Assembly: GCA_946811185.2 (NCBI GenBank)
Contig: OX328099.1
Location: 20,549,859-20,613,858, forward strand
Length of the DNA stretch: 64,000 nt
Direction of reading: 5' to 3'
Source: Hippopus hippopus
Taxonomy: Eukaryota; Mollusca; Bivalvia; Cardiida; Cardiidae
How positions within the stretch are numbered: the first letter of the stretch is position 1; each line of letters begins with the position of its first letter. Below the pieces are notes generated by a model that did not search any database, was not told the origin of the DNA, and saw only the letters and a list, made by a program, of their open reading frames with translations. Below are positions 11,165 through 23,109 of this stretch, piece by piece. Both the position numbers and the translations under genes were made by a program.

Positions 11165-11520
11165 TGTCCTCCAAAGGCCAAAAGTAAACAAAGCGGGTGT
11201 TAAGATGCATTTCAATTTAAAATATATCCTTTTAAAGTATGGAAATTATTGTGAAGGTACCGATCTGTTATTTAATGTGTCTGTCGCTTGCAGAAAAATT
11301 AAATTTAAAATCAAGAATCAAGTAAAAATTAAACAAAAGAGCAACCTGGCAGCTTTTTACCTACTTTCAAGTTCATTTTTCTGCCAGCGACTAGCGCTAT
11401 GACCGACCGTACAATAAGAGATTATCACCTTCGCAATAATTTCCATAGTTTTCAATGGTATGATTCAAAACTAAGTGCATTTGAACACCTACATTGTTTT
11501 CTTTTGGCCGCTATTTGGGA
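11165..11520. mobile_element. M5 palindromic MITE, copy 2
   Basis: Left end CCAAAGGCCAAAAGTAAACA with AAGCGGGTGTT. Inner phrases are CTGTCGCTTGCAG and TTCTGCCAGCGACTAGCG. The right end is CTTTTGGCCGCTATTTGG. It is best preserved among the three copies at its ends. Confidence 0.7.
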
Positions 11521-11567
11521 TTTAACGTGCACAAAAGTTATAATAATTACAAAAAGTAATAATAAAT

Positions 11568-13100
11568 AACAAGAGGGCCATGATGGCCCTGAAGTCGCTC
11601 ACCTGAGCCTTTTGATCAAACATGACCCATTTCCAATCTCTTCAGAGATATTAAGACAAACATTCTGACAAACACTCATTAGTATTGGACTTATAAATAT
11701 GGCCTCTAGAGTGCACACAAGCTTTTTCTAGAATTGTCTCAGCGGTCTACTTGACATGTAGAAATTATCCAGACATACATTCTGACAAACTTTCATGAGT
11801 ATTTGAGAGAAAATGTGGCCTGTAGGGCATACAAAAGGTTTTTCCGAGATTTGACCTAGTGACCTAGCTTTTTATGCAACATGACCCATATTCATACTAG
11901 TCTAAGATATTATCAAGACAAACATTCTAAGCAAATTTCAAGATTATTGGACTCAAAATGTGGCCTCTATAGCGTACACACGGTTTTTCAAGGATTAAAC
12001 TTGGTGACCTAGCTTTTGATTCCACGTGACCCATCTTCAAACTCATGCAAGATATCATCAAGGCAAACATTCTGACCAAGTTTAAAGGATACTGGACTGA
12101 AAATGTAACCTCTAGTGTGTACAAAGGGTTTTTCCGAAATTTGACCAAGTGACCTGACCTAGTTTTTTATCCAACATGACCCATTTTCATATTAGTGTAA
12201 GATATTATCAAGACAAACATTCTGACCAACTTTCAAGATTATTGGACTGAAAATGTGGCCTCTAGAGCGTACACAAGGTTTTTCTAAGATTTCAACCAGT
12301 GATCTAGTTTTTGACCTGACATGACCCATTTTCAAACTCATCCAAGCTATCATTATGACAAACATTCTGACTAACTTTCAAGAGCATTGGACTGAAAATG
12401 TGGCCTCTGGAGTGTATACAAGGTTTTTCTAAGATTTGACCTAGTGACCTAGTTTTTGACCCGACATGGCCCATTTTCAAACTCGTCTGCGATATTATCA
12501 AGACAAACATTCTGACCAACTTTCAAGAGTACTGGACAGAAAATGTGGCTTCTGGAGCGTACACAAGGTTTTTTTAAGATTCGACCCAGTGACCTAGTTT
12601 TTGACCCAACATGGCCCATTTTCAAACTCGTCCGAGATATCACCAAGACAAACATTCTGACCAACTTTCAAGAGTATTGGACAGAAAATGTGGCTTCTTG
12701 AGCATACACAAGGTTTTTTTAAGATTTGACCTAGTGACCTAGTTTTTGACCCCACATGGCCCATTTTCGAACTCGTTTCAGATATCATCAAGACAAACAT
12801 TCTGACCAACTTTCAAGAGTACTGGAAGAAAAAGCGGCCTCTAGAGCGTACACAGGGTTTTTCTAAGATTTGACCTAGTGACCTAGTTTTTGACCCGACA
12901 TGACCCATTTTCGAACTCGTCCGAGATGTAATCGAGACAAACATTCTGACCAAGTTTAATGAGTATCGGACTGAAAATGTGGCCTCTAGAGCGTACACAA
13001 GGTAAAAAGTTGACGACGGACGACAGACGACGGACGCCGGACACAGCACGATCACAATAGCCCACCATGAGCACTTCGTGCTCAGGTGAGCTGATAAAAA
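11568..13100 (+). mobile_element. HINE/pearl-like element, subfamily 2, 145-bp tandem core
   Basis: Starts AACAAGAGGGCCATGATGGC and CGCTCACCTGAGC. About eight to nine tandem units of ~145 bp follow; each has TTTGACCTAGTGACCTAG, CATGACCCATTTTC, CAAGACAAACATTCTGACCA and GAAAATGTGGCCTCTAGAG. The unit phase is visible as similar ORFs offset by 145 bases at 12304, 12449 and 12594. A GACGGACGACGG microsatellite (13013-13035) precedes the 3' hairpin GAGCACTTCGTGCTC and GGTGAGCTGATAAAAA. The 5' GCTCACCTGAGC and 3' GCTCAGGTGAGC are inverse. The ORFs in it are tandem-repeat artefacts. Confidence 0.85.
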
Positions 13101-13252
13101 AGTGCGCGAATACGCAGGCTGACATGGGTCGATACTTTTTTCAGACCACTAAACCACGTTTTCACAGAGGATGACTCAGTTTTAATGCATTTGTTTTGCT
13201 GTCGTATTTCCCTCAGTCTGTTACCAAAACATGCATGTCTATGAAAAATATT

Positions 13253-13465
13253 TTAACCCTTACGCTCCTAAGCCCGACTCACTGACCTTTTGCGGACGGT
13301 GTAGATGAAGATCAGACTGCACAGAACGTGCAGTCTGATCTTTAATCTACACTGTCCGATAAGGAGATATTTCTACCCCCCAAAATAAGTTTGAAATAGC
13401 AACCTTTGGGTTTTTATTATCGACTTGAAGGTATCATTTAATCTATTCAGAGGGATAAGGGTTAA
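13253..13465. mobile_element. M2 MITE, full length with both TTAA ends
   Basis: M2 family definition: ~212 bp, TTAA-CCCTTA...TAAGGG-TTAA ends and a central dyad GATCAGACTGCACG...TGCAGTCTGATC set in GGACAGTGTAGAT / ATCTACACTGTCC. This copy runs from TTAACCCTTACGCTCC to GGATAAGGGTTAA and has the core at 13312-13344. Confidence 0.85.
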
Positions 13466-13754
13466 CGGGCTGTCGCGACATACCTGGGAGAACACATCGT
13501 GACTGGATAAAGATATTGGCCTTTTGGTTTACAATCTATACACAATCGCTAAATTACAAATCTTGTTACCAAGTGCGCATGTACCGATCATGTTAGCCCA
13601 TTACTCCATAGATTAACTTTAGATCACTCCATGGATTAACTTTAGACCAAACAAAGTGCTCTGCCATGGTGGGATATTTTCGGACATTGTCCCATTATTT
13701 TAGAAAAGTGTCCCATCATGTCGCACACGGGTAGGACATTGTCCTTTTTAAATG

Positions 13755-14010
13755 GGCCATGCTCTTTTAAAAGGAGGCTTGATACATCTGTAAGAAGTTT
13801 CGACCCAGGTCAGCCTGTGCATTTGGCGCAGGCTGACCTGAACAGGAACTTTTCGTAATGGGCCAATTATCTGCATGTCAAAGGACCAGTGTACCCTCGT
13901 GATTCAGTCAGTTGTTAAAAGAAATGGATTTTATGAATCAATAATCATATGATGACTTGCTAGTTATGATGTATCACGGAGATAATTTAGCCCCCTTTTG
14001 CAAGATCATA
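13755..14010 (+). mobile_element. M1 MITE
   Basis: GGGCCATGCTCTTTTAAAAGG at the left, AGGTCAGCCTGTGCATTTGG / CGCAGGCTGACCTG hairpin at about 13817-13845, and TTAGCCCCCTTTTGC at the right. Confidence 0.75.
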
Positions 14011-14052
14011 GCTCAAATTTCTTTGGTTATTACTTTTGATTGCATTCGTCTC

Positions 14053-14273
14053 TTTAAAAACCCTTTACCACACAGTCCCGACTTTTAACGACCATAAGGA
14101 AAGAGCCTTTTGAAAACATTGTGGTAAAAAGAGAAAATGCTGGTTAATCAGCATTTTCTCCTTTTCCCACAATGTTTTCTTGCCTTCCAAATGTAAATTT
14201 TCAGTTATATTTGTTTTGTCGTCTGCAGATGCTTTCAATTTGTCTAAAATTTTATCGTCTGCTAAAGGCTTAA
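14053..14273. mobile_element. M3 MITE, full length
   Basis: TTTAAAAACCCTTTACCACA, arm GAAAACATTGTGGTAAAAAG, core AATGCTGGTTAATCAGCATT, CACAATGTTTTCTTGCC, TGTCGTCTGCAGATGCTTTC, right end GCTAAAGGCTTAA. Confidence 0.85.
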
Positions 14274-14533
14274 CTTTGAAATTGTCCCCTTTTCCTGAAA
14301 GTTTACAGGACAAATATCTCTTCTCTGAATAATAGTTGGCAGACCACTGCTATCAGAAAGTAGAAAACAGGGAAAAAAATGGATGAAAGGAAACAACCTA
14401 TGCTAAATTGTTCGGAAAACACACAGGGAAAAGGAGAAATCATAGCTTTGAATGCAAGGAAATTTTCTACTCCTTTTCCCTGCAAGTTTTTAAAAGGTTT
14501 CCTTGCATTGTAAGGACGTTAAAGGTTTTAGGC

Positions 14534-14745
14534 TTAACCTTTATTCCAACCAAATAAGTGAAGTAAAACTTACAAGCCGATAGTAAAAACCCTAATAATG
14601 CTATTTCAAATTTGTTGTTGGTGAAAAATATCTCCTTATCAGACAGTGTAGATCCAAGATCAGACTGCACGTTCTGTGCAGTCTGATCTTGATCTACACT
14701 GTCCGCAGAAGGTCAGTGAGTCGCGCTTAACAGCCTGAGGGTTAA
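14534..14745. mobile_element. M2 MITE, full length
   Basis: TTAACCTTTATTCC at the left, the CAAGCCGATAGTAAAAACCC stretch, ATCAGACAGTGTAGATCC, a nearly perfect core dyad at 14657-14690, and CAGCCTGAGGGTTAA at the right. Confidence 0.85.
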
Positions 14746-15203
14746 AAGAGGTATTTTCCCATAAAGGAGTGCACGTTAAGTAGGCATATTCTCTTTAATT
14801 TACTCCTCGTCTCAAAAACATTAGTAACCTTCAATTTATTGGAAGTTCGAAATATTAACAAATATCAAATAGCTCTAAGACATGGCGATCGAATCTTTAT
14901 CCCCTGCGGTTTTTATGTTTATTTATAAAGGGATTTACACCGATTTTAACAGTATTTCTGTTACATCACCGCTGAAGCTCACTTATTCGCATCTTTCTCG
15001 AGTTATAACAGCACTGGGCCAGGGTTAGGCTGTATCATTCCAGCACGTTTGGGGCCGCCAGTGGACACCAAAGAGAATTAACTCTTTGCGCACCCAAACA
15101 ACCCGACCTCTCTCGATGCCTGAAAAAAAATCGATCATCTTTAATCAGCATACACTTGTATCTTACAGCATTGACAAAACAAGCGGATGGTACCTATATA
15201 TTC

Positions 15204-15295
15204 CACATCAGACTGCACGTTCTGTGCAGTCCGATCTTGATCTTTACCGTACGCGAAAGCCCATGGATTCGTCGGTGACGCTGAAAGGCTAAAAT
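15204..15295. mobile_element. M2 MITE, core and right end only
   Basis: ATCAGACTGCACGTTCTGTG then CAGTCCGATCTTGATC and a degraded right arm (GGTGACGCTGAAAGGCTAA). Confidence 0.65.
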
Positions 15296-15705
15296 AATCC
15301 AAAGCACCATAATTGAGCCACCTCCCAATGTCGCCAGCAGAGATCAAACCAGGATTGTCTGATAATAAATCCAGGGCCTTATGCACTAGAAGCCCCCAAT
15401 CGATGTCAACGGCTCTTATAAATAAGTTCAAAAGGTAACATGCATAAAAAATACAAGAGGTCAGTGAAGCCTGAATCGCTAAACTGGCAGTTATTGACTT
15501 GAAAGAGACACGTCAACTATAATAATGAAAAAAAAAGAGTTAAAATGGAATGAACCTTTCTTTTTTGTCGTCGCCTTTTATGCATGATGAAACTTGTATT
15601 CTATTAGATTTCAAACAGCCAACCCTCGTGTCATGTAATAGGTTTTCATGAACGAATACACAAAAGTTTAATAAACTTGGTGTTAAAGCCCCCAAACCTT
15701 TTCTA

Positions 15706-16927
15706 AACAAGAGGGCCATGGTGGCCCTGAAGTCGCTCACCTGAGTCTTTTGACCAAACATGACCCATTTTCAATCTCTTTCGAGATATAATGACAAACA
15801 TTCTACTAAGCTTCCATAATTATTGGACTGAAAATTTGGCCTCTAGCTTGTACACAAGCTTTTTCTAGAATTTCTCTCGGTGACCTACTTTTTAGCCCAC
15901 AATAGCCCATTTTCCCACTGTAGACATTAACAAAACAAAGATTCTGACCACTTTTCATAAGTATTGGACAGAAAATGTGGACTCCAGAGTGTACACAAGA
16001 TTTGACATGGGTACCTAGTTTTTACTCAAAGTGACCTATTTTCAACTTCATCTTATTGATCATCGAGAAAAACATTCTGACTAATTTTCATAAGTATTGG
16101 TCAGAAAATGTTGCTACACAAGCTATTTTAAAGATTTAACCTGGTGATCTAGTTTTGGACCCGATGTGACCCATTTTCAAACTCATTCAAGATATCATTA
16201 TGACATACATTCTGATCAACTTTCATTGTATTGAACTTAAAATGTGGCCTCTAGAGTGTACACAAGGTTTTTCTAAGATTAACCCTAGTGACCTAGTTTT
16301 TTTCCCTAACATGATCCATTTTCGAAATTGTCTGAGATATCATCAAGACAAACATTCTGACCAACTTTCAAGAGTTTTGGACTGAAAATGTGGCCTCTAG
16401 AGCGTAGACAAGGTTTTTCTAAGATTTGACATAGTGACATAGTTTTTGACCCGGCATGACCATTTTCAACTTCGAGATATCATCAAGACAAACATCCTGA
16501 CCAAGTTTCATGAGTATTGCACTGAAAATGTGGCCTCCAGAGCGTACACAAGGTTTTTCTTAGATTTGACCCAGTGACCTAGTTTTTGACCTGACATGAC
16601 CCATTTTCAAACTCGTCCGAGATATCATCAAGACAAACATTCTGACCATTCAAGAGTTTTGGACTGAAAATGTGACCTCTAGAGCGTACACAAGGTTTTT
16701 CTAAGATTTGGCCTAGTGACCTAGTTTTTGACCCGACATGACCCATTTTCGAACTCGTTCGAGATATCATCAAGACAAACATTCTGACCAAGTTTCATGA
16801 GTATCAGACTGAAAATGTGCTGTCTAGAGCGTACACAAGGTAAAAGTTCACGACGGACGATGCACGACGGACACAGCATGATCACAAAAGCTCACCTTGA
16901 GCACTTTGTGCTCAGGTGAGCTAAAAA
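15706..16927 (+). mobile_element. HINE/pearl-like element, subfamily 2, second copy
   Basis: Same design and orientation as 11568-13100. It has AAACAAGAGGGCCATGGTGG, CGCTCACCTGAGTC, about seven diverged ~145-bp units, GACGGACGATGCACGACGG, hairpin GAGCACTTTGTGCTC and GGTGAGCTAAAAA. Its left units are more diverged than its right units, a gradient also seen in the first copy. Flanking sequences differ, so this is a separate insertion. Confidence 0.85.
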
Positions 16928-17728
16928 CCCAAAATAGAGAATGACAGGTCAAATTTTCAACAAAATTTCAGGAAATCATTTTTTTAAGATTCATAGTGAA
17001 ACTTTGATGAAAAAGGAGGAAAAAAACTCCAAATAAATTTCAAATTTTGAGGGGTTTCAACTGGGCTTTAACCTATGGCCTCTAGGGTGAGAGCATAATA
17101 GGGCAATAAATCTAATGAATAGGAAAACAATCATTGAGGATCTTTTCAAGAACCGGGCCAAGTATGACACAGCTTCAGTAATCACTGTAACAAACAAAAC
17201 CTGCAAGTTTCAAAGAAACGGTGGACTTTACATGTCAAAAGAATTGCTCATCTAACTTGATTTTACAAGTAATCTATTACAAGAGTAGTTTCAAGGGAAT
17301 AGGGAAAAAATAAAAATGTGAACCATATCTCTTTTATTGGTGGGGAAGAAGTTTCATTTTCACACGGCTTCTTTTCCCTAATCAGTTATCCAAATTTTCT
17401 CCATGTTCTAAAGGGGATCAAGCAATTGATCAATTAAATCGGGCAATTTTCGCGAAAATAGGGTTACAAGAGCTGACAATAACGCGACAACAAGAAAAAA
17501 AAGTCCAACGTACGAAAGTAGGTCGGAAAGAGGACGTAATCCACGCCATGACATATTAAGCTCTTCTGGCCGTCAAACGGTAGAGCAAATTAGGTCTTTA
17601 TCCTCTCCTACTCATCCATGCAGCGACCACTCTCATGCGCATGCATACGGTGTTCAATGTACAATTTTTTTTGCACCGACAGCTTCTATCACGTAGCCAA
17701 GGAATGAACACCATCGTCAACTTAAACC
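16928..17728. other. No gene recognised
   Basis: AT-rich, stop-rich on both strands. No family recognised. Confidence 0.4.
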
Positions 17729-17961
17729 TTAACTCTCTACCTGACGATGTGATTTTAGCCTGGTCCAAATTGAAAGCATTTGCAGAAGACAAAGTAAATC
17801 CGGCACAAATAATCGGATTTGTCTAGAAACGGGTAGAAAACAATGTTGGAAGAAAAGAAAATGCTTATTACAATCAATTTCTCATTTTCCCAACATGGCT
17901 TCCCCAAAAGCCTTGTTCTTCAGGGTTGTTAAACCATAGTATGGTTTTGTGAAGGGGTTTA
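17729..17961. mobile_element. M3 MITE, full length
   Basis: TTAACTCTCTACCTGACGATG, AAAGCATTTGCAGAAGAC, GGGTAGAAAACAATGTTGG, diverged core AATGCTTATTACAATCAATT, CCCAACATGGCTTCC, right end GTGAAGGGGTTTAA. Confidence 0.75.
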
Positions 17962-18023
17962 AAGCCCAAAAATAACCATACATACATGTCCATTTTACAA
18001 TAAAATCGCTAATAAGTGCAACA

Positions 18024-18234
18024 GTAACCCTTAGTCTGCTAAATAAGTTAAATAAAACTTTCAAGCCGATAGTATGAACCCAAATTTTGCTTTTACAAAG
18101 GTATTTTCAGGGGAAATTATCTTCTTATCGGACAATGTAGATCCAAGATCAGACTGCACGTTCTGTGCAGTCTGATCTTGATCTACACTGTCCGCAAAAG
18201 GTCTTTAAGTTGCGCTTAGCAGCCTAATGGTTAA
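18024..18234. mobile_element. M2 MITE, full length
   Basis: AGTAACCCTTAGTCTGCT, CTTTCAAGCCGATAGT, ATCGGACAATGTAGATCC, intact core dyad at 18148-18181, GCAGCCTAATGGTTAA. Confidence 0.85.
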
Positions 18235-18349
18235 GGTTGAATCCGTCTAGTATGGCTCAGTGTACAGTGTAGATCGAAGATCAGACCGCTTTTTTGTTGA
18301 ACTATACTAGTATTGGGCCGCAGAGGCAAAATCAGTAGTGAAAGGCGCT

Positions 18350-18580
18350 TTTATCCTTTACCAAACAATCTCATAGATTGACAACCTTTGGAACTTTTTT
18401 TTAAAATATTGTAGAAAAAAGGAGACAATTAATGCTAGTATCTAGCATTTTCTCCTTTTCTGGAAAAAAAATTTCAACTCTTTTCAATACATATCGATAA
18501 TTTAAACTACATTTGATTTGTCGTCTGCAGACGCGTTCGATGTGGACCAGTTATAAATTTTGTAGACTGGTAAAGAGTAA
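18350..18580. mobile_element. M3 MITE
   Basis: TTTATCCTTTACCAAACAATC, TAATGCTAGTATCTAGCATT core, TTGTCGTCTGCAGACGCGTTC, and right end CTGGTAAAGAG. Confidence 0.75.
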
Positions 18581-18662
18581 AGGGTTTACTGAATCACATG
18601 TACTCGGATTTAGTCCTTTTGAAATGTAATGATGTTTGCGGCTTTCACAACCATAGTTGCCT

Positions 18663-18740
18663 ATGCGGCCAGTTTAGATCAAGATCAGACTGCAAAAAAC
18701 GTGCTGTCTGATCTTTGATCTACACTGTCCGCTAAGCAGA
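18663..18740. mobile_element. M2 MITE core fragment
   Basis: CAGTTTAGATCAAGATCAGA, then CGTGCTGTCTGATC and GATCTACACTGTCCGC. Ends are lost. Confidence 0.6.
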
Positions 18741-18775
18741 GACATTCTGGACAATTGAAAATTTACATTTGATCT

Positions 18776-18999
18776 TTAACACTTTACCACACAATCACGA
18801 ATTTCAAAAAAACGACCATGAAAAAGCAGGCTTATGAAAAGAATGTGAGAAAATGATGGTAACCAGTATTTTTTCCTTTTCCCACATTTTTTTCCTACTC
18901 ATTCAAGGACCGGTTCCATCATCTAAGCCTTAACTAAATTGTCGCTTGCAAATGCTTTCAATTTTGACAAGTATAAAATGTTATGTGCAAAAGACTTAT
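18776..18999. mobile_element. M3 MITE
   Basis: TTTAACACTTTACCACACAATC, GATGGTAACCAGTATTTT core, TCCCACATTTTTTTCC, AATGCTTTCAATTTTGAC; the right end is degraded. Confidence 0.7.
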
Positions 19000-19272
19000 A
19001 AGATCTTTTATCTAGAATGAAAATGTCCGTTGCGTTTATTCGCCGCTATGCTTGTGGTATGCATATTGTCAATTCCAACTTTTGATAGAGGTTCCCATAC
19101 TTCTTTCCAAAGCAAATAATGGATTTTCTTTTTCACCAATGCCACTACATTAATATTTTGACCTTGGTAACTATTCAAGGGTACTCTCAGAGAAAGTATA
19201 AAAGCAAATTCAATGAGGACGCGTCCCTTTATCTTTGTGTTTGTTTGAACAGTATGTTACGCGGTTATAACA

Positions 19273-19563
19273 TTATCAGCTCGGCTGTTTTCGAAGAAAA
19301 AATCGAGGTATTGTCGTAGCTCTATTGTCGTCGTCTTCGTCGTGCAAAAACTTTGACATTTTGAAATAACTCTGTCTTTACTGAAGACATTTACTTCAAA
19401 CTTGGACTAGTTGTCAAATATCAAAAGTGAACCCATTCAAAAAGAACAGATAACCATTAAAATATTGTTGACACAGTTATGCCCCTTTTTCTACTTAGAA
19501 CTTTCATTGAAAATCACGCAACTGCAGCCGAGCGTTGGCACTCACATGCGGTGCTCATGTTCA
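19273..19563 (-). mobile_element. HINE-like element, subfamily 3
   Basis: Reading the minus strand: GAGCACCGCATGTGAGTGCC, GCTCGGCTGCAG, then AGTAGAAAAAGGGGCATAAC, CAAAGTTTTTGCACGACG, an ACGACGAC microsatellite, AATACCTCGA, hairpin TTTTCTTCGAAAA and CAGCCGAGCTGATAA. The 5' GCTCGGCTG is the inverse of the 3' CAGCCGAGC. The copy at 41509-41814 is related and on the opposite strand. Confidence 0.65.
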
Positions 19564-19867
19564 GTTTTGTTGCCGCGTCCAGCGCACGTATCCATATTAT
19601 CCTAGATCTCCTCTTACGGGTACTTTGCATTCTAACATTCTTTTCAAGCCGCTCGCTGAGATCACGTACGTCGGTTGACTCAGAAATATGTACAAGTAAA
19701 CTTTTCCTCCAATAGTTATGAACAGTATAATACCACATTTGGCGACGTATCATTGGATTTGTCATAAACTCTCTCACTACTGAATAAATAATTTCCATTT
19801 TCTCAAAAGCTACAGATACAGTTCTGCCGCAAGATCAAGAGACAGTTAGTCATATTCTAGGATAAAT

Positions 19868-19945
19868 CAGTGGACGGTGTAGATCAGAGATCAGACTGCA
19901 CGTTCTGTGCAGTCTGATCTTGAGCTACACTGTCCATAAAAACTT
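19868..19945. mobile_element. M2 MITE core
   Basis: GTGGACGGTGTAGATCAGAG, intact dyad ATCAGACTGCACG...TGCAGTCTGAT and CTACACTGTCC. The outer arms are absent. Confidence 0.7.
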
Positions 19946-20251
19946 CTTGAGTCGTCTTTGGTGTGGAAATTCTCAAAAAACAACCATCGAGTAAAACGCC
20001 GAAAATCATTTTAAAAACACCACTAACAGCAACCCGGCGCAAGATATCACTTGTTATCAGACTGATAAAATTGTGCAGTCTGATCTACTGTCCGCCATTT
20101 GTAAGATGTTCTAGTCAAGTAAATCATGTAATAACCCTTTGCCTGCTAATTACGAAATAATGTCCGTTTGCATACACCGTAGATTCAAGATCTGAATTGA
20201 ATCTGTATTGAAAACCCTATTTTCTCAGACGCGGTTAAACCTGGCTTTGTT

Positions 20252-20485
20252 TGGTAAAGGATAATCTTTTCAAAACAATCCTGTTTTTTAACGCTGCGAG
20301 GAAGAAGGCTTTTGAAAACATTTGGGGAAAAGAAGAAAATGCTGGTAACCAGCATTTTCTCCTTTCCTTATAACGTTCCATACCTTATCAATGACACGTC
20401 TCAACATTTGATTCAACTTTAATATGCTGTCTTCAATTCTTTCAATCTGACCAAGTCTAAAACTTGGTACTTAAGTAAAGAGTTA
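20252..20485. mobile_element. M3 MITE, full length
   Basis: GGTAAAGGATAATC left end, GAAAACATTTGGGGAAAAG, core AATGCTGGTAACCAGCATT at about 20339-20357, AAACTTGGTACTTAAGTAAAGAGTTAA right end. Confidence 0.75.
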
Positions 20486-21279
20486 AAGCTATTTTTACAT
20501 TTTTACGTTAATTTTGGTTGTAATTATTCATGAAGCACAATTACCGTATTCGGGTTCGACTAGACTCGAAAATGACTGCATAACTGTGGAATATTAATCT
20601 AGGTCTATTCCAATCGTCAAGCATTTTATTTATATATACTTAAATTATTTGCAGACAATAAGCAGTCTTATAAAAATAAAAGAACAGTGTTGGATCAAGC
20701 AAAAAGAAACAATAAAATCAAAGTACTGAAAGTACTAATAGACGGTGTTGGTAGAACTTTGCTAGCTAATAGGTTTTACAGTAGACCATTTCATTAAAAT
20801 AATCATTCATATGAAGATTGATAACATTGTTTTCTAAGAATAATTGCATTATTTCATGACCATTTTCCATAAATTGAATACCTAAGCGTTTTGCATGCGT
20901 TTGGTGTAATGACAGTGTTTTGGGGGTGTTTCTCTCACTTACTCATCCGCGATGTAGACTTTATAAACTATGCCATGTCAAAGCTGCGAAACGAGGTCAA
21001 TTTCAAACCTTGAGCTAATACTATGACATTTAACTCTTAAGTTCATTGTTTGTGTATTGACTTGCACAGTTTTTCAACCCGCATGTTATTTTCATATATG
21101 AAATGACACAGAAGCGTCTGTTCATTGATCTTTGACTTATTTTTCTTGAAACAGACCTGAAAGGCCATCACCTTCTAAAAGGTTAAAAAGCTTCACTTTG
21201 ATTTCTTACAATAACGTCACTCACTGTATATATTTATTGTATATCATGTAATTTTATACGGGCCAGAGGCCTGAATACT
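20486..21279. other. No gene recognised
   Basis: AT-rich sequence without a recognisable exon or repeat. Confidence 0.4.
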
Positions 21280-21508
21280 TTAACTCTTTACTACACAATG
21301 ACAACTTTTAACGACCATGAGGAAGAAGCCTTTTGAAAACATTATGGGAAAAGGAGAAAATGCTGGTAACCAGCATTTTCTCCTTTTCCCACAAAGTTTT
21401 CTACCCTATGAAAGAAAAATTGAGTCATTTGAGCGACTTTGAAATTGTCGTCTGCACAATCCTTTCAAGTTGGATAGTCTAAAATTTTGCCGTGTGGTAA
21501 AGGGTTAA
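21280..21508. mobile_element. M3 MITE, best preserved copy
   Basis: 229 bp. TTAACTCTTTACTACACAATG, GAAAACATTATGGGAAAAGG, perfect core AATGCTGGTAACCAGCATT, TCCCACAAAGTTTTCTACCC, GTCGTCTGCACAATCC, GTGTGGTAAAGGGTTAA. Useful as the family reference. Confidence 0.9.
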
Positions 21509-21592
21509 TACAGAAATTGGAATGGGAAGTTAAAGCCACTGAATTTAAACAACGAAATCACCCATCGTTTAAGAGCGCTTTTGTTGTTGTTT

Positions 21593-21828
21593 AATGTTAG
21601 GCACCGTTTTCCACTGGTTTTTAGTTTCGAATCTACAAAACAGAAACTAGATTCAAGAAAATTAATCCACCACATTACACAAACGAATTTGTATGCACCG
21701 TTCGAAAGCTGTATACCGAACGGTGCATACAAATTCGTTTGTGTGATGTGATGGATTAATTTTCTTGAATCTAGCTTCTGTTTTGTAGATTCGAAACCAA
21801 AAACCAGTGGAAAACGGCGCCTAACATT
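21593..21828. mobile_element. 236-bp foldback element
   Basis: AATGTTAGGCACCGTTTTCC at the left and GGAAAACGGCGCCTAACATT at the right. The arms continue inwards (TTTTTAGTTTCGAATC, GATTCAAGAAAATTAATCC, CAAACGAATTTGTATGCACC) to a short loop at about 21700-21715, giving ~110-bp arms with few mismatches. The 124-codon minus ORF spanning it reads through both arms and is not a gene. Confidence 0.85.
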
Positions 21829-21899
21829 TTGGAAAACGTAATGTTTTGTTTCAAGCGAATGCTCTTTTTCAAACAACATTTATAATTTCTTAACCGTTT

Positions 21900-21932
21900 C
21901 CCCCCCCCCCCCACAAAAAAAAAAAAAAAAAC
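21900..21932. repeat. Poly-C / poly-A tract
   Basis: About 13 C residues followed, after CACA, by a run of A residues. Confidence 0.9.
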
Positions 21933-21936
21933 GTGT

Positions 21937-22137
21937 TTAAGGACCCCTAGAAAGAAGGCTTTTGAAAATATTGTTGGAAAAGGAGTATATGAAGATAACC
22001 AGCATTTTCCCTTTTGCCGATGTTGTTTTCCATCCTTTTAAAGACAAATTTCATAATTTGAGACATAATTAAAGTGTCGTTTGCAAATGTTTTCAGTTTC
22101 GACATGTCTAAAATTTTGTCGTTTGGTATAGAGTTAA
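21937..22137. mobile_element. M3 MITE
   Basis: GTTTAAGGACCCC left end, GAAAATATTGTTGGAAAAGG, damaged core (AGATAACCAGCATTTTCC), GTCGTTTGCAAATGTTTTC, GGTATAGAGTTAA. Confidence 0.7.
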
Positions 22138-22337
22138 TACTGGATATTTTTCTTTACTTTGTATGTTTGTTATTTGTGCTTTTTGTGCTTGCATCTGTTT
22201 TTTGGTAGCCCTAAAGTGGCATGTTCAGTGATGGATGAAATAAGCACTTTGATAGCAAAAACACCAGATCAAAAGGATCTTATTTCGACATAACGATCTC
22301 GTAAAAAGATTGATAAGTCAAGCTTTATGTTGGATAT

Positions 22338-22360
22338 CTCTCTCTCTCTCTCTCTCTAAC
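22338..22360. repeat. (CT)n microsatellite
   Basis: About eleven TC units. Confidence 0.95.
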
Positions 22361-22481
22361 ACTGATTTTCTCATATTATTTCGCAATTTATAAAAAAAAA
22401 AAAACTCTTATTTCACAATTTATAATGAAAAAGAAAAACCCTATAAAAACTGATAATTTTAAATCGTAGGTGAAAACGGCT

Positions 22482-22677
22482 TTAATTCTTTACCAAACGA
22501 CAAAATCATAGATTTTGTTCAAATTGGAAGCAATTGCAGACGACAAATTGAATGTGGATAAAATGATTGGATTTTTCCATGAAAGGTTAGAAAACATTTT
22601 CTCCTTTCCCCCACAATGTCTTCAAATGACTTCTCTTGCAGGGTCGTTGAAACTCGGATTGTGTGTTGAATAGTTAA
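22482..22677. mobile_element. M3 MITE
   Basis: TTAATTCTTTACCAAACGAC, AAGCAATTGCAGACGACAAA, one core arm deleted, TCGTTGAAACTCGGATTGTG, TGAATAGTTAA. Confidence 0.75.
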
Positions 22678-23109
22678 AAATCAGATATACATAAATACGT
22701 CAAGAAAACATCAAGATTTTTCTTTCAACATTATATTTTTTTTTCTGTTAACTTCTGGAAACCCCGTAGCATATGACGCGCTTTCAATAAGCCTGTAACA
22801 AGAGATATCTTTTTTAAAAAAAAAAGGTAGACAACGTAAACTTGCCATCAAATAGGCAGGGGCCCGTAAAATAAACATGTCTATATTTTTTAACCAGTCA
22901 TAACTTTCTATTCATTCATTTGTTATCAGCACCAAAAAGTAGGTCAAAAGCCAGCGCATTCAGCTAGGCTGAAAAACAGGTTCTCATTATAGATGCCATG
23001 TGAATGCAATTATCAACGTACATGTATAACGCTGGTTGAGTGTCATTAACTGTCATTTAGGAAAGGTTTTTATATAGACAGGTCTAAAATTTTGTCCTCT
23101 TGTAAAAAT

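Noticed and set aside
12304..13055. Series of similar 71-80 codon minus-strand ORFs
   Set aside because: They are the same frame of a 145-bp tandem unit in a non-coding HINE-like element; 145 is not a multiple of three, so each ORF runs into a stop in the next unit.
12000..16900. CRISPR-like or satellite array
   Set aside because: Units are contiguous 145-bp repeats without spacers and sit between defined element ends, so neither a CRISPR array nor a free satellite.
21505..21879. 124-codon minus-strand ORF
   Set aside because: It reads both arms of a foldback element; the second half is the mirror of the first.
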